DNA of 35,318 nt from Streptosporangiales bacterium (GTDB taxonomy: Bacteria; Actinomycetota; Actinomycetes; Streptosporangiales; WHSR01): NCBI GenBank assembly GCA_009379995.1, contig WHSR01000063.1, forward strand, positions 1 to 35,318. The letters run 5' to 3'. The notes below the pieces were generated by a model. That model saw only the letters and a program-made list of their open reading frames with translations, ran no database searches and had not been told where the DNA came from. Positions 8,539-15,605 of this stretch are shown here, piece by piece. Both the position numbers and the translations under genes were made by a program. Every line of letters begins with the position of its first letter. The stretch's first letter is position 1.

Positions 8539-9846
8539 TCACCACGCGGGCTTCGGGAAGACGAGCTCGGATACCCCGGGAAACTCGTCGCGGGGATAGA
8601 CGAACTTCAGCTCGCCGTCCTGCCACTGGGTCATGACGAAGTCCCGCCCAACCGTCAGGCCCCGATCGTCCCAGTTGAACGGGCCGAGGATGGTACGGAC
8701 CGGGTCACCCTCGGTGCGGGAGGAGAGCCATTCCCGGATCTCCTGGTTGTCGGTGCCCTCGGTCGCCTCGACCGCCTGCGCCATGCCCTGACAGACCGCG
8801 AACGGTATGGCCTCGTCCTCGTCCGGAGGACGGTTGTACGCCTTCTTGAAGCCGTCCACGAAGTCGGCGTTGCTGAACGGCTTACCGGCGAGCGTGCCCT
8901 CCCACTGGGCCTGGGGATGCCAGGTGCTGTGCGACATGATGCCGTTCGCGGCCTCCCCCAGGTTCTCCTGGAACTCCGACTGGGTGCCCTGGGACATGTA
9001 GACCATCTTCGGCTTGTAGTTGACGGTCTTCAGCGCGTTGACCAGGTTGATCGCTTCGTCGGGGGAGGCGGTGCCGACGAGAAGCAGCTCGGCCTTGCTG
9101 GATCGGATCTTGTTGGCCAGCGAGATCCAGTTGTTGAAGCCCTCCGGCCACTTCTCCTGCAGCACGGGCTTGATGCCCGCGTCGGCGAGGGCGCCCGGCG
9201 CCAGGCTGATCGGCTCCCGGCCGGGCACCTCCACGTCCCTGCCGAGGAGTCCGGCGGCGATTCCGTTCGCGAAGAAGTCGTCGGTGTGCACCACCGCCGC
9301 GGTTTTCGGGAACTCGTCCGCGGGGATGACACCTTCGTCGCGGTAGGTCACCAGGGTGTTGATCGGCGACTTACCGGTGTACTCGGCGGGGAGTTGCTGG
9401 AAGTAGAAGATGTGCTTGTATCCGCGTGCCCAGATCTCCAGCGCCCCGCCCGACGGCACGGGGAGGATCATCTGGTTCCGCTCGGTGACCGCGGAGGAGG
9501 GGAAGGTGAGCAGGCTGGAGAACGTGCCGAAGACGAGGTCCACGTCGTCGACGTTGATGAACCGTTCGTACTGCGAAACGGCCGTCTCCGTATCCGAGCG
9601 GTTGTCCCGCACCAGCAGCTCCACCCGGCGCCCCATCAACCCGCCGCGGTCGTTGATGACCTTGGCGCAGTACTGGTAACCGTCCCGGTGTTTCGCTCCT
9701 GGGATGGAGAATTGGCCGGTCAGCGGCAGAGAGGCACCGATGCGGATCGGCCCCTCGCCCTCGGCTCCTTGGCCGCCACACGCGGCCAAGCCGAAGACCA
9801 GGACCGCGCCGATCGCCAGCATGACACGGGGTCGAGTGCACTTCAT
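8539..9846 (-). CDS. ABC transporter substrate-binding lipoprotein, LivK/UrtA/AmiC-like (HAAT family)
   Basis: About 435 residues, longer than classic LivK (about 370) and closer to amide/urea or aromatic-acid binding relatives. It has a signal peptide and lipobox GLAAC (Cys23). The mature start IRIGASLPLTGQFSIPG and the KVINDRGGLMGRRVELLVRD segment are the periplasmic-binding-protein type I landmarks of this family, followed by TVLGPFNWDDRG-like sequence late in the protein. The ATG at 9846 is chosen because GGGAG lies 9 nt upstream; an ATG at 9855 would abut that Shine-Dalgarno. It is the first gene of the liv-type operon. Upstream are two LacI-like boxes (9875-9884 and 9921-9930). The ligand is unknown. 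Confidence 0.92.
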   Translation of the reverse strand: MKCTRPRVMLAIGAVLVFGLAACGGQGAEGEGPIRIGASLPLTGQFSIPGAKHRDGYQYCAKVINDRGGLMGRRVELLVRDNRSDTETAVSQYERFINVDDVDLVFGTFSSLLTFPSSAVTERNQMILPVPSGGALEIWARGYKHIFYFQQLPAEYTGKSPINTLVTYRDEGVIPADEFPKTAAVVHTDDFFANGIAAGLLGRDVEVPGREPISLAPGALADAGIKPVLQEKWPEGFNNWISLANKIRSSKAELLLVGTASPDEAINLVNALKTVNYKPKMVYMSQGTQSEFQENLGEAANGIMSHSTWHPQAQWEGTLAGKPFSNADFVDGFKKAYNRPPDEDEAIPFAVCQGMAQAVEATEGTDNQEIREWLSSRTEGDPVRTILGPFNWDDRGLTVGRDFVMTQWQDGELKFVYPRDEFPGVSELVFPKPAW

Positions 9847-9874
9847 CGGACTCATCTCCCGATTCGGTTTGGCG

Positions 9875-9884
9875 CAAACGATTG
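9875..9884. promoter_or_regulatory. LacI-type operator box upstream of the liv-type operon
   Basis: CAAACGATTG fits CAANCGNTTG. With flanks, GCGCAAACGATTGTTC closely matches GTGCAATCGATTGTAA in front of the other transporter operon (14 aligned positions share G-GCAA-CGATTGT). It lies 28 bp upstream of the binding-protein start at 9846, a position comparable to the box at 159-168 in the other operon. It is probably a repressor site. Confidence 0.5.
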
Positions 9885-9919
9885 TTCACCCTGAGCTGGC
9901 GGCGTCAAGGGGTTAGGCC

Positions 9920-9931
9920 GCAACCGGTTGC
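9920..9931. promoter_or_regulatory. second LacI-type palindrome upstream of the liv-type operon
   Basis: GCAACCGGTTGC is a perfect 12-bp palindrome centred on CG and contains CAACCGGTTG, again CAANCGNTTG. It lies 46 bp from the box at 9875-9884, in the divergent intergenic region between the liv-type operon and the small membrane-protein gene at 9986. Two boxes in one promoter region suggest cooperative binding or looping (inference). Confidence 0.45.
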
Positions 9932-9962
9932 ACAGGTCCTCCACCGGCTCGGTGAAAGATCC

Positions 9963-9978
9963 AAGGTATCGGTACCTT
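9963..9978. promoter_or_regulatory. inverted repeat upstream of the small membrane-protein gene
   Basis: AAGGTA-TCGG-TACCTT is a perfect 6-bp inverted repeat around a self-complementary-looking spacer, ending 7 bp before the GTG at 9986. It could be an operator overlapping the promoter or a short leader hairpin. No regulator is recognised. Confidence 0.3.
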
Positions 9979-9985
9979 TGGACGC

Positions 9986-10261
9986 GTGACAGACCTAACG
10001 CCGCTGCAGGCGATCGGGATCTTCGCAGGTATCCCGATCGGCCTGTTCCTCCTCATATCGCTGCTGGTAGCTGTCCCGTCGTGGGCCCGCGACGCCCGGT
10101 ACCGGCCCGGGCTCCCGTGGGACGCCGAACCGGTGTGGTTCGACGGGCCAGACACCGCTCGCGGGTCGGACGTTCCGGAGGAGGCCGAGGAATCGGCGGC
10201 GCGAGTCGAGCGGAAGCGGGACGGAGGCCGCGATGGAGGCGGTGCAAGTGCCGGCTGGTAG
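9986..10261 (+). CDS. small single-span membrane protein preceding DUF5130 gene
   Basis: 91 residues. There is one strong membrane segment (IGIFAGIPIGLFLLISLLVA, residues about 10-29), followed by a positively charged PSWARDARYRPG stretch and an acidic then Arg/Gly-rich tail, so N-out/C-in topology is likely. The GTG start at 9986 is just downstream of an inverted repeat. The end overlaps the start of the DUF5130 gene by 29 nt, so the two are translationally coupled. Actinobacterial genomes often carry such a short membrane protein next to a DUF5130 gene; the function is not known. Confidence 0.75.
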   Translation: MTDLTPLQAIGIFAGIPIGLFLLISLLVAVPSWARDARYRPGLPWDAEPVWFDGPDTARGSDVPEEAEESAARVERKRDGGRDGGGASAGW

Positions 10262-10655
10262 GCAGGGCCGGGCGTTCACCGACCGGCAGGCGAGCGAGAT
10301 CCGTGATCTGCTGCGGCGGGCCGACCAGGAGACCGGCCTGCGCTTCTCGGTGTACGTCGGCGCGGCCGAGGGTGATAGCCGCGACTACGCGCGGCGACTG
10401 CACGCGGCGCTCGGCACCGACTCCTCCTCGGCGGTGTTGATCTTCATCGATCCCGGTGCCCACCAACTGGAGATCGTCACCGGCGCGGATTCGTGCCGTC
10501 GCCTCGATGACCGTACCTGCGCACTCGCCGCGATGTCGATGTCGACGGCGTTCAGCGTCGGCGACCTGACCGGCGGGATCGTCAGCGGGGTCAGCATGCT
10601 GGCCGATCACGCCCGACGCCCCCGGATCGCACACCAGCACGATCAGGAAGACTAG
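10233..10655 (+). CDS. DUF5130 (TPM-domain-like) protein
   Basis: 140 residues, soluble, starting at the ATG at 10233 with GGAGG at 10223-10228. Landmarks are FTDRQASEIRDLLRRADQET, the beta-strand LRFSVYVGAAEGD, AVLIFIDPGAHQLEIVTG and a final helix with GVSMLADHARRP. This is the actinobacterial DUF5130 family, whose fold resembles the TPM domain associated with membrane or photosystem-protein turnover. The biochemical role is unestablished. It probably works with the membrane protein encoded immediately upstream. Confidence 0.82.
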   Translation: MEAVQVPAGRQGRAFTDRQASEIRDLLRRADQETGLRFSVYVGAAEGDSRDYARRLHAALGTDSSSAVLIFIDPGAHQLEIVTGADSCRRLDDRTCALAAMSMSTAFSVGDLTGGIVSGVSMLADHARRPRIAHQHDQED

Positions 10656-10675
10656 TCGCAGGGGCGCGACGGCAT

Positions 10676-10701
10676 GGGCGTACTCGCCGAGCCCCACGCC
10701 C
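10676..10701. terminator. possible bidirectional terminator between DUF5130 and STAND genes
   Basis: GGGCGT (10676-10681) and ACGCCC (10696-10701) form a 6-bp G/C-rich stem with a 14-nt loop in the 47-bp gap between the convergent genes ending at 10655 and 10703. No U-tract is present, as usual in high-GC actinobacteria. It is weak on its own. Confidence 0.35.
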
Positions 10702-10702
10702 T

Positions 10703-13147
10703 TCAGTGTGACGCCAGCGGGAGCCGCCCGCCCAGGTCGTCCAGGTGGGCGTGGATTTCCTCGATGCTGGTTTCCTCGACCCGGTCAAGGCCCAGGTCGG
10801 CGAGGATGTCGAGGGCCTGCCGCCAGTGCCTTTCGGCTTCCTCGTGCTCGCCGAGGTCGCTGTGAGCGCGGGCCAGTCCGTGGTGGGCGCGGGCCTGGTC
10901 GTCGGGTTGATCGAGTTCGCGTGCGAGGTCGAGAGCGGCCTGATGGTGGCCGAGAGCCTGGTCGGGATGGCCGGTGGCGAGTTGAGTGTGGCCGAGGCCG
11001 TGCAGGGACTCGAACTGGCCGTTGCGGTCGCTGGTGGCGCGAGCGAGATCCAGAGCCTGCCCGAAGTGCTCGAGGGCTGGCCCGGACCGGCCCTGCATCC
11101 GGTGGAGGTGGCCGAGGCCGGCCACCGCGTAGAGTTCGCCGGTGCGGTGTCCGATGTCACGGGCGATTTGCAGGGCCTGCAGGTAGCGGTCGGAGGCCGG
11201 CTGATACCTGCCCTGCATCCGGTGGACGTGGCCGAGGCCGGCCACCGCGTAGAGTTCGCCGGTGCGGTGTCCGATGTCACGGGCGATTTGCAGGGCCTGC
11301 AGGTAGCAGTCGATGGCCGGCTGATACCTGCCCTGCATGCGGCAGACGTCACCTAGGCTGCGCAGCGCGATCAGTTCGCCGGTGCGGTCGCCGGTGTTGC
11401 GGGCGGTCTGCAGGGCGTAGGTGTGCAGTGAGTGTGCGTGACCGTAGTAAGCCCTGGTGCGTAGGTGGCGGTGCAGGATTGCGGACAGGTCTGCCGTGTG
11501 TGCGGGCCAGCCGTGTGTGGCGGCGTGTTCGGCGGCCGCGAGCAGGTTGGTCAGTTCGGCGTCCACCCATCCCGCCGCACGCCTCCCGTCCGCCAGCACC
11601 GGGGTCGGGGTGTGCGGCTGCGGGGGGTGGGGCCACCGGTCGACCTCATAGGGGTAGAGGGCGTCCATCGCGGTCGCGGCGGTGTGGACGTAGTGGTCGA
11701 GAAGACGGGTCACGGCGGCACGTCGGTCGGATTCCGTCTCTTCGTCGGCCCCGGCGGCGGAGGCGTGGGCACGGATCAGGTCGTGAAATTGGTACCGGCC
11801 CGGAGTCGGCTCCTGCAGCAGGTGGGCGTCGGCCAAGTCGTCGAGCAGCCGGACGGCCCGGCGCAGGGGGGCATCGGCCATGGCCGCGGCCGCGTACGTG
11901 TCGATGTCTGCTCCGGGGTGCAGGCCAACCAGCCGGTACATCCGCCGCTGGCCGGAATCGAGCTGCCGGTAGGACACGTCGATGGCAGCGGTGACGCTAC
12001 GGTGTCCGGCCTCCAGTTCGCCGAGCCGGTGCTGGTGGTCGCGCAGCCGCTCGGCGAGGTTCGCCAATGTCCAGCCCGGCCGCGCCCGTAGCCGCGCGGC
12101 GGCGATGCGGATTCCGAGCGGAAGCCGCCCGCACAGCTGCACGATCTCGGCCAGCAGCGTGCGCGGCTCCCCGGCCAGGCGTTCCTCGCCGACGATGCGG
12201 GTGAGCAGGGTCAGCGCGTCGCCGAGGGGCAGGACGTCCAGCGACAGCGCGCGCGCGTCGTCCAGGCCGGTCAGTCTCCTGCGGCTGGTGACCAACACGA
12301 GGCAACCCGGCGTGCCCGGCAACAACGGCACAACCTGGGACTCGGTGGCGGCGTTGTCCAGCAGGATCAGCATGCGCCTGTCGGCCAGCCGGCTACGGTA
12401 CAGCGCGGCGCGAGCATCGAGATCGTGAGGGATCTGCTCACCAGGTACCCCAAGGTCCCGCAGCATCCGATCCAGTGCATCGCCCGGATCCACCGGGGCG
12501 ACCCCCTGGGTGAACCCATGCAGGTCGATGAACAACTGTCCATCGGGGAACCGGTCGGCCATCCTGTGCGCGACGTGCACCGCCAACGCGGTCTTGCCGA
12601 CCCCGGCCATCCCGTCGATCGCGCTGATTACCATCGCGGCCGGGGTGCTCGTGCCGCGGCCGCCTTCATCAACGGTCGTGGCCAGTAGTTGCTCGAGTTC
12701 CGCCGCGCGGCCGGTGAAGGTGGCCAGGTCGGCGGGCAGCTGCGCCGGAGCCACCCAGCCCTGCGGTGTCTCGGGTGCGGTCGCCGTATCGGCGCCGTGC
12801 CCGTGCGCAAGGCTCCGCCACACCGACCGCCACCGCTCGACCTGGGCTTCGATGTCCCCTGCAGTCAAACCGCCGGCCGCGAGGCACGCCGCCACGTAGG
12901 CCTCCACGAAGCCCATCCTTGGCAGCCGCGGTAACCCGTGGCCCCGCAACACATACGAGGTCGAGCTCGCCGGCAGCGCATCGACCTCATCACCGCTGAC
13001 CGCCACGGTCCTGCCACCCAGCTGTTGCAGCCGGCGCAGGGACGGCCGCCCTGCCCACACCCGCAGGTCGTTGAGTAGGGCGACGAACTCACCCGACGTC
13101 GAGGCGGCGGCCGGGTCGGGTGGGGCGGAAGAGGTAGGACTCGACAT
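10703..13147 (-). CDS. STAND NTPase with N-terminal HTH-like domain, NB-ARC and TPR repeats
   Basis: About 814 residues. Residues 20-115 look like the degenerate XRE-type domain found at the head of many actinobacterial STAND proteins (EFVALLNDLRVWAGRPSLRR, then LRGHGLPRLPRMGFVEAYV). The NB-ARC core has the P-loop GMAGVGKTALA (179-189), the Walker B-like RRMLILLDNA, a LVTSRRRL sensor and the GLPL-like GRLPLGIRIAA. A winged-helix-type region (FHDLIRAHA) precedes about six TPR units from about residue 560 to 800. The ATG at 13147 is chosen because GAGGAAG lies 6 nt upstream. Two adjacent TPR units are nearly identical at DNA level. No enzymatic effector domain is visible, so it is either a transcriptional/signalling switch or a sensor acting with a partner. 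It is divergent from the WXG cassette. Confidence 0.88.
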   Translation of the reverse strand: MSSPTSSAPPDPAAASTSGEFVALLNDLRVWAGRPSLRRLQQLGGRTVAVSGDEVDALPASSTSYVLRGHGLPRLPRMGFVEAYVAACLAAGGLTAGDIEAQVERWRSVWRSLAHGHGADTATAPETPQGWVAPAQLPADLATFTGRAAELEQLLATTVDEGGRGTSTPAAMVISAIDGMAGVGKTALAVHVAHRMADRFPDGQLFIDLHGFTQGVAPVDPGDALDRMLRDLGVPGEQIPHDLDARAALYRSRLADRRMLILLDNAATESQVVPLLPGTPGCLVLVTSRRRLTGLDDARALSLDVLPLGDALTLLTRIVGEERLAGEPRTLLAEIVQLCGRLPLGIRIAAARLRARPGWTLANLAERLRDHQHRLGELEAGHRSVTAAIDVSYRQLDSGQRRMYRLVGLHPGADIDTYAAAAMADAPLRRAVRLLDDLADAHLLQEPTPGRYQFHDLIRAHASAAGADEETESDRRAAVTRLLDHYVHTAATAMDALYPYEVDRWPHPPQPHTPTPVLADGRRAAGWVDAELTNLLAAAEHAATHGWPAHTADLSAILHRHLRTRAYYGHAHSLHTYALQTARNTGDRTGELIALRSLGDVCRMQGRYQPAIDCYLQALQIARDIGHRTGELYAVAGLGHVHRMQGRYQPASDRYLQALQIARDIGHRTGELYAVAGLGHLHRMQGRSGPALEHFGQALDLARATSDRNGQFESLHGLGHTQLATGHPDQALGHHQAALDLARELDQPDDQARAHHGLARAHSDLGEHEEAERHWRQALDILADLGLDRVEETSIEEIHAHLDDLGGRLPLASH
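11101..11340 (-). repeat. 120-bp tandem duplication encoding two TPR units
   Basis: 11101-11220 and 11221-11340 are direct copies with exactly 120-bp period (40 codons) and about five mismatches by eye. The encoded units share IARDIGHRTGELYAVAGLGH and a HRMQGRYQPA-type segment. The neighbouring units are clearly more diverged, so this is a recent in-frame expansion of the TPR array. Confidence 0.92.
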
Positions 13148-13378
13148 CGGTGTCTTCCTCAAAGGCCCGCATACAAGCGCCGCCAGCTTACCGGACAGCT
13201 AGGAACGTCCAATACCGTGCAATCCTGTGCATGCCCTTGCCGTGGTTGCCAAGCGTGGCTGGAGTATTGGTCGGTATTCGGGTAGCCGCTGACTATTGCT
13301 GGACGCTCGCGATAGGCACAATTCACATCATTTAAGGGCCCGGCGGGGGCGCGAGGGCTCCAACAACGGGGATGAAGC
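13148..13378. other. 231-bp divergent intergenic region with overlapping inverted repeats
   Basis: The region lies between the STAND gene (-) and the WXG-like cassette (+). It is more AT-rich than its surroundings near 13200-13340. CCAATAC (13209-13215) pairs with GTATTGG (13264-13270), and AATACCG (13211-13217) pairs with CGGTATT (13272-13278), so two alternative pairings share the left arm. This would suit a shared regulatory site, but no consensus promoter could be assigned. Confidence 0.35.
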
Positions 13379-13768
13379 ATGGGCGCTGGTGGGTTCTTTC
13401 GCATCGAATGCGACCAGATGCATGACCTGGTGGCCAGGCTCGACCGGATCGAGGACCAACTGAGGGAGACCACCGAGGCGATGCGGGCCTGCTCCGCGGA
13501 GGCCCTGGGCTCGGAGGGGTTGGACTTGGCCGTCGGCGGCCCTCTCAATATTGGCCTCGCCGATCGGGCTGGCAACAAGATCGACGAGTTGGGCGAGAGC
13601 GTGGAGGCGATCCTGGACCGGCTGCGGGCCTGTATATCGCTTTATGAGCAGGTGGACCAGTCGTGGGCGGGGGTGTTCGGTGGGTCCGGTCAGTCCGGAC
13701 CGGGGACCTCCGCGGGGGACGGCGGGATCGGCGGCGCGCTCAACCCGGGCACGCGGGGCAACGGATGA
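13379..13768 (+). CDS. WXG100/EspC-like small helical protein, putative type VII secretion substrate
   Basis: 129 residues, predicted as a helical hairpin: MHDLVARLDRIEDQLRETTE forms helix one and DELGESVEAILDRLRACISL helix two, separated by a Gly-rich turn. Directly after helix two comes YEQVD (Tyr89-Asp93), matching the YxxxD/E type VII export signal. SWAG (Trp96-x-Gly98) and a flexible Gly/Ser tail follow. There is no signal peptide. The ATG at 13379 has only a weak GGGGAT/GAAG ribosome site. It is the first gene of a three-gene cassette. The assignment to the ESX/WXG100 superfamily is from pattern, not from a search. No EccC-type ATPase is in the window. Confidence 0.6.
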   Translation: MGAGGFFRIECDQMHDLVARLDRIEDQLRETTEAMRACSAEALGSEGLDLAVGGPLNIGLADRAGNKIDELGESVEAILDRLRACISLYEQVDQSWAGVFGGSGQSGPGTSAGDGGIGGALNPGTRGNG

Positions 13769-13780
13769 GACGGGGGAGTC

Positions 13781-14974
13781 ATGACCATCTTGGGTGCGCC
13801 GCCGGGCGCCAGGCCCGGCAACTACCCCACGCTGGGGTTTGATCCGGCTCCGGGTGAACCGGCCGTCGTCGACGCCACCGCCGAGAAGATCGCCAAGGTC
13901 GCGGGCAGTCTCGACCGGATCCACGACGCGCTGGACAGCGTGGCCGAGGTGGGCGGGATCTGGGAGGGCGTCGCGGCGGAGGCGTTCGTCGAGGCCATGG
14001 GGGAGTTGCCCGAGCAGGCCCGGGAGCTGTCCGACGGCCTGCTCCGGGCCAGCCGGCTGCTCACCGGCTGGGAGGGCAGCCTGGAGGATTACCAGCGGCG
14101 GGCGATGGAGTTGGAACGTCAGGCCGCCGCCGCGAAGCGGGAGCTGGACCAGGCGCTGAGCGATCCCGCGCTGGATCTGGCGGGCCGGTTCTTCCCGGAC
14201 GAGGGGTCCCTGCGCGAGGCCGAGGCCCGTTACGAGGCGGCGGTCCGCGACGTGCGGATGTGGGAGGACCGCCTGCAGCAGATCGTCGAGGAGGCCAGGC
14301 GGCTTCTGGAGTCCCACCAGGATGAGGCGAGCCGGATCGCCGAGCAGCTCAACGAGATCATCGAAGCCGAGGGCGGCGGCGGGCTGTTCGATGCGGTCGG
14401 CGACCTGGTCGGCGGCGCGTTCGACGTGGTCACCGGCATCGCCGATGGCGTCTGGAGCTTCGTGGAGGACCACGCGGACTTCATCGCGAGCATTGGCGAC
14501 GTCTTCGGTACGTTGAGCACCGTCCTCGGCGCCGCGGCCCTCGTGGCGGGCGCGGTGGCGCTCATCCCGCCGCTTGCGCCGGTGGCTGGGCCGGTGGCTG
14601 CGCTTCTCGGAGCCTCGGCGGCCCTGGCGTCGGGCGTGGCTCTGGGTGCACACAGCCTTGCCGCCGCCGCGGGCGCGGACATGGAATCGCACACCATTCC
14701 CCTCGACGCGATCGGGGCGCTCCCGATCAGCATCGACCTGGGGGAGCTGGATTTCCCCGGCTCAGGGGTCGCCTCGCTGGCACCCGACGCGATCGGGCTC
14801 GCCGCGGGCGTCGCCCTTGACGGCGGTCCGGACGATGTGATCGAAAGCATCGGGGCGCATTTGCTGCCGGACAGCGCCGGCGAGGGGGCCCTGCAGTCCG
14901 TCTCTCCTGCGGGGGCGCTGGTGTGGAACGCCTGGGAAGAGGCGCAGGCGGAGGACCCAGGCAGCGGCGGGTGA
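13781..14974 (+). CDS. long WXG-domain protein with coiled coil and hydrophobic hairpin
   Basis: 397 residues, starting at the ATG at 13781 with GGGGGAG upstream. After a Pro/Gly-rich head (1-28), helical residues 30-110 carry IWEGVAAEAF, a canonical WXG turn at Trp61-Gly63. Residues about 110-195 form a charged coiled coil (REAEARYEAAVRDVRMWEDR). Glycine-rich FDAVGDLVGGAFDVVTGIAD follows, then two long hydrophobic stretches (VLGAAALVAGAVALIPPL and LGASAALASGVALG, about 245-300). The C-terminus is acidic and without cysteines. This architecture resembles the N-terminal delivery part of actinobacterial WXG/polymorphic toxins, but no toxin domain is attached. It is probably secreted or membrane-inserting with the gene product just upstream. 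Confidence 0.62.
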   Translation: MTILGAPPGARPGNYPTLGFDPAPGEPAVVDATAEKIAKVAGSLDRIHDALDSVAEVGGIWEGVAAEAFVEAMGELPEQARELSDGLLRASRLLTGWEGSLEDYQRRAMELERQAAAAKRELDQALSDPALDLAGRFFPDEGSLREAEARYEAAVRDVRMWEDRLQQIVEEARRLLESHQDEASRIAEQLNEIIEAEGGGGLFDAVGDLVGGAFDVVTGIADGVWSFVEDHADFIASIGDVFGTLSTVLGAAALVAGAVALIPPLAPVAGPVAALLGASAALASGVALGAHSLAAAAGADMESHTIPLDAIGALPISIDLGELDFPGSGVASLAPDAIGLAAGVALDGGPDDVIESIGAHLLPDSAGEGALQSVSPAGALVWNAWEEAQAEDPGSGG

Positions 14975-14981
14975 GGCGAGC

Positions 14982-15605
14982 ATGAGCACGGAGGCCCTAC
15001 AGGCGAGCGGAGACACGAGGTTCTACCTCGACGTGCCGAACATCTTCCATCCCCTCCCGCTGCTCGGGGGTGAGGAGGAGCTCGCCGCGATGGCGGACGA
15101 ACTGATGCCGGATGCCGGCGACGAGATGCGCCGGGTCTGGATGGACCTCAGCAGGACCCTCGTGGGGGCGCTTTCGCAGGCGGACACCCGCTATGCCGGG
15201 TTGTGCTGTGAGCGGGATAGCGATACTGGCGTCAGCCCGGCGGCGCTGGTCGTCGCGACACCGCAGCTGTCGTTCGGGGACCCGCGGGTGGCCGCGGCCG
15301 GGATCGTGCAGGTCGTGGGGTCGACGCCCGGCGCCGACGCGCGGGTACTCAACCTGCCGTCCGGCCCCTCCGCCGTGGTGGCGAAGGAACGCCGGCTGCG
15401 GCTGCCGAACTCGGCCGAGGCGGGCGGCGGCGAACGAGCGCTGCCGGTGCGGGAGGCGCAGATGTACATCCCGCACAAGCCATGGCAGCGGATGGTGCTG
15501 ATTTCGCTGAGCACCCCCGCGATCGCCGACTGGGATGTCTACGCTCGGATCTTCGTCCGGATCGGGAGGAGCGTACGCTTCGGCACCGGAATGCCCGGCG
15601 CCTAA
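14982..15605 (+). CDS. uncharacterised 207-residue protein of the WXG-like cassette
   Basis: I do not recognise a named family. The protein is soluble, starts at the ATG at 14982 (GAGGCGAG upstream, 7 nt after the previous stop) and has no signal peptide or membrane segment. Visible features are a Pro-rich FHPLPLLGGEEELAAM segment, a helix around EMRRVWMDLSRTLVGAL, a beta-rich middle (ALVVATPQLSFGDP; AAGIVQVVGSTPG) and a late PWQRMVLISLSTPAIADWD-type strand. Coupling to two WXG-like genes suggests a chaperone or accessory (EspG-like role) for type VII substrates, but this is inference from position. Its TAA stop overlaps the pepN stop on the other strand by 3 bp (15602-15605). Confidence 0.65.
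   Translation: MSTEALQASGDTRFYLDVPNIFHPLPLLGGEEELAAMADELMPDAGDEMRRVWMDLSRTLVGALSQADTRYAGLCCERDSDTGVSPAALVVATPQLSFGDPRVAAAGIVQVVGSTPGADARVLNLPSGPSAVVAKERRLRLPNSAEAGGGERALPVREAQMYIPHKPWQRMVLISLSTPAIADWDVYARIFVRIGRSVRFGTGMPGA

Noticed and set aside
7831..9894. A 687-codon open frame on the plus strand opposite livG and the binding-protein gene
   Set aside because: It is antisense to two genes with diagnostic Walker and lipobox motifs and has no recognisable domain itself.
11101..11340. CRISPR-like or intergenic tandem repeat
   Set aside because: The 120-bp repeat is exactly in frame within the TPR region of a coding gene and encodes TPR consensus residues, so it is a protein repeat.
10708..11994. 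A 428-codon open frame on the plus strand opposite the STAND gene
   Set aside because: It is extremely Arg/Gly-rich without any motif, and lies antisense to a gene with clear NB-ARC and TPR motifs. It is a codon-bias shadow of high-GC DNA.
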